Under the pieces are notes generated by a model. That model ran no database searches and was not told the DNA's origin. It worked only from the letters and a program-made list of their open reading frames with translations. From contig DKUB01000031.1 in the NCBI GenBank assembly GCA_002490465.1, forward strand, positions 1-19,767: a stretch of DNA of 19,767 bases, read 5' to 3'. The position numbers and the translations under genes are program-made. The stretch comes from Lachnoclostridium sp. UBA7215. GTDB lineage: Bacteria > Bacillota > Clostridia > Lachnospirales > Lachnospiraceae. Below, piece after piece: positions 16,801-19,767 of the stretch. Within the stretch, counting starts at the first letter, position 1. Each line of letters begins with the position of its first letter.

Positions 16801-17893
16801 CATCCAAGTCCCCGGCAGGATTCAAAGCCTTAGATACCTTTTTGGAATCTGCCTTTTTTTCAGCCACTTTTATATTCTGATTGCTTAAGATTTTGCAGTT
16901 TTGCTTCGCCCGGATTTCATAATTTCCGGCCTCCAGGTCTGCCATCTGTATCTCCTGATAGGGAGCGAAATGGAAATACCCATATGCCTCCCCATCTCTG
17001 TAAACCATTACCGTACTGAAAGTTTCCGTTGCCCCCTTTCTATAAAAAGACACAGAAACTTTATCCTTGGCTTCATCCAGGACATATTCTGCCCTCTCTG
17101 CCTGCACGCTGCACTCCGGCTTCTTACCGGAGGAATCCCCAATGGTAACAGCGGCAACCGCAATATCCCGCCCCTCTTTCAATGGAATATCCGGAATCCC
17201 CTGTGCATGCTGCTGCAAATATTTATCTGCCTTCGGGCTGACAATTCCCAACAAAAAGCTCTCGCTGTACTCAAAAAGAACATCCTTTTTTATTGTCAAT
17301 TCCACCGTCTTTGTCTCTTCCCCGGCATCAAAAGAAATCACCGTCCGGGTAGAAACGGCTCCCGCCTTATCCAAAGTGGAAAGGGAATCGTAGAAATTAG
17401 CTCCCTCTGCATCAGCATCCGTCAGCCCCTTCGCCTGTTGCTTCCCCTCATCCCGCGTCGAACCGGAACCCGACATCAGGGCATCCACAAACGCCTTGTT
17501 ATCGTCTTCATAATCGCTGACGACTTTATTGTCCCTGAATGCGGAGTACATACTGGCAGTCCCATCTGTTCTGGGAATTGCTTCCCCCCCATAAGAGAGA
17601 GTATAATCTCCGCCATAATCCGCATTAATATCACAGGAAATCAAAACCATTTCCGACGGCTTTGTAATCCTGCCGCTTCTGGTAATGGTAATCGGCATCC
17701 TTGCATCCCCGGCAAGATTCTCCTCTGCCTGAATGGATTCTGCATCAAATGCGTAGGAAATCCTTTCCTCCTCTGTTGCCGTCCCTCCTTCACGGACCGC
17801 CGCCTTAGTGACAGGGCCGATAGAAACCGTTGATACAAGCATTGCCGTTATCAGCGCAGCGCTGACCCAGTTTCTAAATACTCTTTTGGTCAT
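10832..17893 (-). CDS. Giant exported surface protein with Calx-beta-like start and BspA-like LRR end
   Basis: 2353 residues. The signal peptide has a KR-rich start, hydrophobic AALITAMLVSTVSI and probable cleavage near TKAA (about 32). A Calx-beta-like domain (about 65-230) shows ITITRSG and the EETKTVELTIKKD...EYSESF pattern, with an insertion in the middle. Further beta-rich domains follow, including a carboxypeptidase-regulatory-like segment (about 905-990). A glycine/aromatic strand-rich region spans about 1330-1410. A region with one Asp-box-like motif SEDGGKTW (about 1528) suggests a propeller at about 1480-1900. Two CARDB-like domains lie at about 1945-2045 and 2046-2150. A Pro/Glu linker (2160-2185) leads to lysine-rich leucine-rich repeats of the BspA/LRR_5 type to the end. 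There is no LPXTG motif or C-terminal membrane helix. AAAGGA precedes the start. Probably an adhesin or glycan/host-binding protein; the ligand is unknown. Confidence 0.9.
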   Translation of the reverse strand: MTKRVFRNWVSAALITAMLVSTVSIGPVTKAAVREGGTATEEERISYAFDAESIQAEENLAGDARMPITITRSGRITKPSEMVLISCDINADYGGDYTLSYGGEAIPRTDGTASMYSAFRDNKVVSDYEDDNKAFVDALMSGSGSTRDEGKQQAKGLTDADAEGANFYDSLSTLDKAGAVSTRTVISFDAGEETKTVELTIKKDVLFEYSESFLLGIVSPKADKYLQQHAQGIPDIPLKEGRDIAVAAVTIGDSSGKKPECSVQAERAEYVLDEAKDKVSVSFYRKGATETFSTVMVYRDGEAYGYFHFAPYQEIQMADLEAGNYEIRAKQNCKILSNQNIKVAEKKADSKKVSKALNPAGDLDAIYEYDALPGSVSGEGSQATGKMLAGTKGASDPSIGNPSWFPEWTNKIGFSDYPDYKAYVQQQGSSLYKEVSVSNSHYHSYEYVNDRNRSHNGQSVYNTWRMNTSGFLSKSYKNVCKSVACGVYDLTGMESVETRYYVDDTGLNMTLTAQGIATQTDYIGSKDSPGLPKGVHDIKLMIPENETRGAQIYIQNDNGGGKHDGADVYVMNAFRMNKRTYQVKVDNSNKLSYVTESGDMEEVAAQSVSADKYSYIKMGDGSDSKIVMNLNMYDNYPMRIKGYQLLDKYGTVINNSYKGTDGSDQFQFNLAFLQKNAKNSFKAKRENSNEDYHTYWVQPIVDKVKVKSFEIQNGSKDSIYNPYRGELVLENKSKDLYQGDYAILSAKDVQKDYVFSGVYIKLRKTESSDWQSRVYYADSSGKVTLRMEAGFSDYQLEPIFEGHEADTVTVSVAEHARNYGSLTSKDKKEVSNLILVNSDEYQINSYVPLVAQPKEGYVTCWHSGNRTYYGNVFYYQMDGNSNHNAIVVDFVKEGDLTTGMVNLNLSVYENQVNLRNSSASAEQVPLTDMQFSVTSNETYQGMTDGRGNAVIKSFKGVIGGVYSMILYQPGESRYRYVEFEYTGKSSCGVRVPAFAGMSAYPDRVTARIDGTSSNQSYIDLNDNGEVEITVEVYRPDKDTKLGEVGLSFYYEGNDGMAKQNYTISQPDDNSGEEVALGVYDTYTLKVPATEIPNMSYLYVDVKSSYEVMVTEKEKTSERIRIDCDTGYVNTGYKFKTPNENSELAIQEEVPELPGLDQAGQKVDIPFIGSLDFGFSAQNGAYFVRQNDPNTGVFYLLAGYNVVSTWPKTMSDRYKGASMTSQALDAAAKKSQAAGDLNGGSSNVVKIPGSTMINIAPAVSLKFVMKPEKDGGYQILGYDAVLGMDELISYNAPFTIYGVPCYVNLTFNGEQFLEVHSGGDKFAENGIKDSVLKPGSGVDVAYFVQAPNLDITVKTGVGFNAFAGVYLSLGGNLKFNLEYTDRWRAGGYFYIKGGVGVDLAVFSLKGEVDIPGSDNRAFGDEKARNEIHSATATLSKESLAAGEELAGFMEDFQKSAEAADKNPVFTVSRDAGQSSQAPVESGTLNEVLKPAGKSVKMQLLKLAGNKLMAVTLTDNGVAEESLNYLGAVYAISEDGGKTWNAKGNVSASDKLQWDVKHYKLKDKLLMTWSEGDLDAAVGEGLNAKSRFSLSEVAKALTAFDLKGRYFDLNGNPLGDSFTIVSDENVAANSLDAVESADGTLDLYYERRAYQQDVGEMSELMTQEQTICKAVLDGNGKSVAEDVRVLVQDKAGNKNYRITELKAFFHKGIAGQILVLDRDGKLTQETTDGLEASIDDRQIYLRVVSDANGNIPAGTLVPLTGAETCAQRISLIENEEHIYLYWNQNGSIVAMNDFLPTTQEEYEEWKEYADSGNFGCCFLVSGEDSLNSNTEFRTSMNEDGKGIVLWKSSEGQQYSDDKLGNQICATTFKTDNTGALVSSGEPVSLGSLVKEIGNLDVQMLESGEIIYGFTRLDGETVYESSSADAFVTDAKESQDVRIAEADSEDYPMPKEKYTSYITLWNNGMAEEKGLVLTASGALNGSAALEELTREQTQSGTFTEGEDTLASGQVMKLMLPVTAADSIQDGDEVVYTLSKNGTEIYRFTDTVHKGAYIVPQEMADVVSIPGTDDYQISMKVMNMGNQEGTTNVHTYAYDQGIRSENETAFDYQDETVLNPGDAAVVSYIFKAESRTDDGIHMIGIQTGDGYGQSVEGMLPERIEGMQSSAQQPDEPQKPEQPSNPDNSGNEAAPKKGDILTLGSKSTRAKYKIASSKEVTYYKVKVPAGTASAKVPNTIKIKGKTYKVTAIASEAFRGNKKLKKITIGKNITKIPSKAFSNMKKLGTLKILSTKIKKIGSSAFSKCRKLKTFTLKSTKLKKKAVKNSLKGSSIKSIKTTASLRKKYKKYFTKKNAGRKVKI

Positions 17894-17929
17894 AAAATCT
17901 TTTCCTTTCTGCTTCTTTCTGTCCCAATT

Positions 17930-17958
17930 ATGATATTACTTTCCTTATTCTACCTGTT
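17930..17958 (-). promoter_or_regulatory. Possible promoter of the surface-protein operon (weak -35)
   Basis: A -10-like TATCAT lies on the minus strand at 17935-17930, 36 bases before the start codon, but the position 17 bases upstream (17953-17958) does not resemble TTGACA. The single half-site ATTCTAC (17947-17953, plus strand) overlaps the spacer and resembles the octamers upstream of the exporter. An activator-dependent promoter would look like this, but the call is tentative. Confidence 0.3.
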
Positions 17959-17961
17959 TTC

Positions 17962-17997
17962 ATAAATAAAAGGAACTACCCGTTTGAGTAGTTCCTT
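17962..17997 (-). terminator. Intrinsic terminator of prfC
   Basis: AAGGAACTAC (17970-17979) pairs perfectly with GTAGTTCCTT (17988-17997) around an 8-base loop. On the minus strand it is followed by TTATTTATG after the stem's own T's. It lies 16 bases past the prfC stop codon and isolates prfC from the surface-protein operon. Confidence 0.88.
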
Positions 17998-18013
17998 CCA
18001 TAAAATTATTTTT

Positions 18014-19603
18014 TCACGCCGTCCCAAATTCACTTAATGTAAGTCCTTCATTTCGCTCAAGCGCCGTCTGTATACTCCATGGATGTGTAAAAAGGAGCAG
18101 CGGGCGGTCGTGCAGGTCCTTGACCTTTTTTGTATCCGATGTAACTGACAGCGCAGCCACATCCACTTCCGGATTTTCTATCCAACGCACATGTTCATAC
18201 GGCAGCTGGTCCATCCGTATTTCTACATTATATTCACTCTGTAAGCGGAACTGCAAAACCTCAAACTGCAGTACGCCCACAACCCCGACAATGATTTCTT
18301 CCATTCCCGTATTATATTCCTGAAAGATCTGAATTGCGCCCTCCTGTGCAATCTGACTGATTCCCTTCATAAATTGCTTGCGCTTCATGGTATCTACCTG
18401 ACGCACCCTCGCAAAATGCTCCGGGGCAAATGTCGGAATTCCCTCAAACTTTACAGGTTCCTTTCCTTTATACAAAGTATCGCCAATGGAAAAAATACCG
18501 GGGTCAAACACACCGATAATATCACCCGCATAAGCCTCTTCCACATGTTTTCTCTCCTGTGCCATCATCTGTTGCGGCTGGGATAACCTTATCTTCTTTC
18601 CTCCCTGGACATGCATAACTTCCATACCCGCCTCAAAACGGCCGGAACAAATCCGCATAAATGCAATCCTGTCCCGATGCGCCTTATTCATATTTGCCTG
18701 AATCTTAAAAACAAAGGCAGAAAAGTCATCCGAAAACGGACTCACCTCACCCCCATCGGATTTTCGTGGGAGAGGGGACGTTGTCATATCCAGGAAATGC
18801 TGCAAAAAAGTTTCTACGCCAAAATTCGTCAGGGCAGAGCCAAAAAACACCGGAGACAGTTTCCCTGCACGCACTTTTTCCAGATCAAATTCGTCACTGG
18901 CGCCATCTAACAATTCGATTTCCTCTGTCAATATATCGTGGTATTCCTTTGTTATCAAATCATCCAGTCCTGCATCCGAAAGCTTTCCTTCTACGGTCTC
19001 CACTTTGTGCCCGTTATCTCCGGCAATAAAACGCGAAATGGTACTTGTCTTCCTGTCATACACACCTTTGAAATTCTTCCCTGAGCCTATCGGCCAGTTA
19101 ATCGGACACGTGCGGATTCCCAATACGTTTTCTATCTGGTCTATTAACTCAAAAGGGTCAAGCGCCTCTCTATCCATCTTATTAATAAATGTAAAAATAG
19201 GAATTCCGCGCATCACACAGACTTTAAAAAGCTTGATGGTCTGTGCCTCCACACCCTTGGAGCCGTCAATCACCATAACCGCAGAATCTGCCGCCATAAG
19301 CGTCCGGTAAGTATCCTCAGAAAAGTCCTGATGTCCGGGAGTATCCAGAATATTAATACAAAAATCATTGTAAGAGAACTGCAGCACGGAAGAAGTGACA
19401 GAAATTCCCCTCTCTTTTTCTATCTCCATCCAATCGGAAACGGCATGTTTAGCAGCTTTCCGCCCCTTAACTGCCCCTGCCAGATTAATCGCTCCCCCAT
19501 AGAGAAGAAACTTCTCTGTCAATGTTGTTTTCCCGGCATCCGGGTGTGATATAATCGCAAATGTACGCCTTTTCTCAATTTCCTGTTTTAATGAATCGCT
19601 CAT
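18014..19603 (-). CDS. prfC: Peptide chain release factor 3
   Basis: 529 residues, the same length as the Escherichia coli protein. RF3 is a GTPase that removes RF1 and RF2 from ribosomes after peptide release. The GTPase motifs are complete: G1 HPDAGKTT (20-27), switch I/G2 region EKERGISVTSS, G3 DTPGH (87-91) and G4 NKMD (141-144). The RF3-specific WMEIEKERGIS and the INWPIGSGKNFKGVYD block separate it from EF-G and ribosomal protection proteins such as TetM, which are longer. GGAGG lies seven bases before the ATG at 19603. It is transcribed alone, with a terminator downstream and a terminator-like hairpin in its leader. I could not identify its promoter confidently. It is a housekeeping gene and marks the conserved side of the window. 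Confidence 0.97.
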   Translation of the reverse strand: MSDSLKQEIEKRRTFAIISHPDAGKTTLTEKFLLYGGAINLAGAVKGRKAAKHAVSDWMEIEKERGISVTSSVLQFSYNDFCINILDTPGHQDFSEDTYRTLMAADSAVMVIDGSKGVEAQTIKLFKVCVMRGIPIFTFINKMDREALDPFELIDQIENVLGIRTCPINWPIGSGKNFKGVYDRKTSTISRFIAGDNGHKVETVEGKLSDAGLDDLITKEYHDILTEEIELLDGASDEFDLEKVRAGKLSPVFFGSALTNFGVETFLQHFLDMTTSPLPRKSDGGEVSPFSDDFSAFVFKIQANMNKAHRDRIAFMRICSGRFEAGMEVMHVQGGKKIRLSQPQQMMAQERKHVEEAYAGDIIGVFDPGIFSIGDTLYKGKEPVKFEGIPTFAPEHFARVRQVDTMKRKQFMKGISQIAQEGAIQIFQEYNTGMEEIIVGVVGVLQFEVLQFRLQSEYNVEIRMDQLPYEHVRWIENPEVDVAALSVTSDTKKVKDLHDRPLLLFTHPWSIQTALERNEGLTLSEFGTA

Positions 19604-19635
19604 CCTTAGGCCTCCACAATAAAGTTCTCTTACAT

Positions 19636-19665
19636 AAAAAATGGCTGACTGAGAACCGCAGCCAT
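19636..19665 (-). terminator. Terminator-like hairpin in the prfC leader
   Basis: On the minus strand ATGGCTG (19665-19659) pairs with CAGCCAT (19647-19641) around an 11-base loop, followed by TTTTT. It stands 33 bases before the prfC start codon. It could be a second terminator after the tRNA or an attenuator acting on prfC. No alternative antiterminator pairing or leader peptide was found. Confidence 0.6.
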
Positions 19666-19693
19666 CCGCAAAAGTCGGAATTTCCCATAAGAT

Positions 19694-19724
19694 AAAAAAA
19701 TCCTGATAGAATCAGGATTTTTTT
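19694..19724. terminator. Bidirectional intrinsic terminator between tRNA and prfC
   Basis: A perfect 13-bp stem (19694-19706 with 19712-19724) with a 5-base loop and A/T runs at its ends, so each strand has a T-tract. On the minus strand it starts 23 bases past the tRNA 3' end and should terminate the tRNA transcript. Confidence 0.9.
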
Positions 19725-19746
19725 ACTCGACATGCTGTCGGAACAG

Positions 19747-19767
19747 CTGGGCTACAAGGATTCGAAC
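19747..19767 (-). tRNA. Partial tRNA, 3' end only (tRNA-Gln possible)
   Basis: On the minus strand the edge reads G, TTCGAAT (T-loop), CCTTG (T-stem 3' side), TAGCCCA (acceptor 3' strand) and a discriminator G at 19747. The CCA end is not encoded; CTG follows. The matching acceptor 5' strand would be UGGGCUA, and a U1-A72 pair with discriminator G fits tRNA-Gln, but the anticodon is outside the window, so the identity is a guess. Confidence 0.8.

Noticed and set aside
16901..17833. 310-codon plus-strand open frame
   Set aside because: Antisense to the well-supported giant surface gene, with no ribosome binding site or recognisable domains; a by-product of its codon use.
18014..19603. Ribosomal protection protein (TetM-like) or EF-G
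   Set aside because: Length of 529 and RF3-specific blocks fit release factor 3; the others are about 640-700 residues.
19747..19767. tRNA 3' end as attachment site for the conjugative fragment
   Set aside because: The fragment is at the other end of the window and no repeat of the tRNA end was found near it.
1..19767. CRISPR array
   Set aside because: No regularly spaced direct repeats were seen anywhere; the repeats present are short operators or terminators.

Overview
The window looks like a chromosomal segment of a Gram-positive Clostridia species, most likely Lachnospiraceae. Reasons: strong AGGAGG-type ribosome binding sites, intrinsic terminators, Lys-rich BspA-type leucine-rich repeats and bacterial Ig-like domains on exported proteins, a clostridial ISLre2-type transposase remnant, and the 5' end of a VirB4-type ATPase of the kind carried by clostridial conjugative elements. 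Essentially every supported gene is on the minus strand, so transcription runs from high to low coordinates. The genus cannot be fixed from sequence alone.

Layout from right to left, in the direction of transcription. At the right edge (19747-19767) is the 3' end of a tRNA, followed by its terminator and a second terminator-like hairpin in the leader of prfC (18014-19603, peptide chain release factor 3). This is the core-genome part. After the prfC terminator (17970-17997) comes a probable operon of about 12.5 kb: a 2353-residue exported surface protein (10832-17893), a 1021-residue exported Ig-like/propeller protein translationally coupled to it by an ATGA overlap (7770-10835), and a MalT-like ATPase/LuxR regulator (5381-7729). 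Next, with its own good sigma-A promoter and two dyad sites just upstream, is a two-gene ABC-2 exporter (permease 4551-5282, ATPase 3557-4522), visibly richer in A+T.

The left end is a mosaic of mobile-element debris and accessory DNA: a broken ISLre2-family transposase (2617-3415), an AAA ATPase with a nuclease-like C-terminus under a promoter embedded in a three-half-site operator (554-2440), and a 5' fragment of a VirB4-like conjugation ATPase whose sequence stops matching its family near position 79.

How the genes may work together is inference. The two exported proteins and the cytoplasmic regulator look like one surface module: the proteins act outside the cell, the regulator may respond to a related signal inside, and the adjacent exporter is a candidate target because tandem dyad sites sit directly upstream of its -35 box. 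The least familiar points are the fusion of an exported propeller-like protein to a C-terminal domain otherwise known to me only as a stand-alone protein of unknown function, and the cotranscription of a giant surface protein with a MalT-like regulator.
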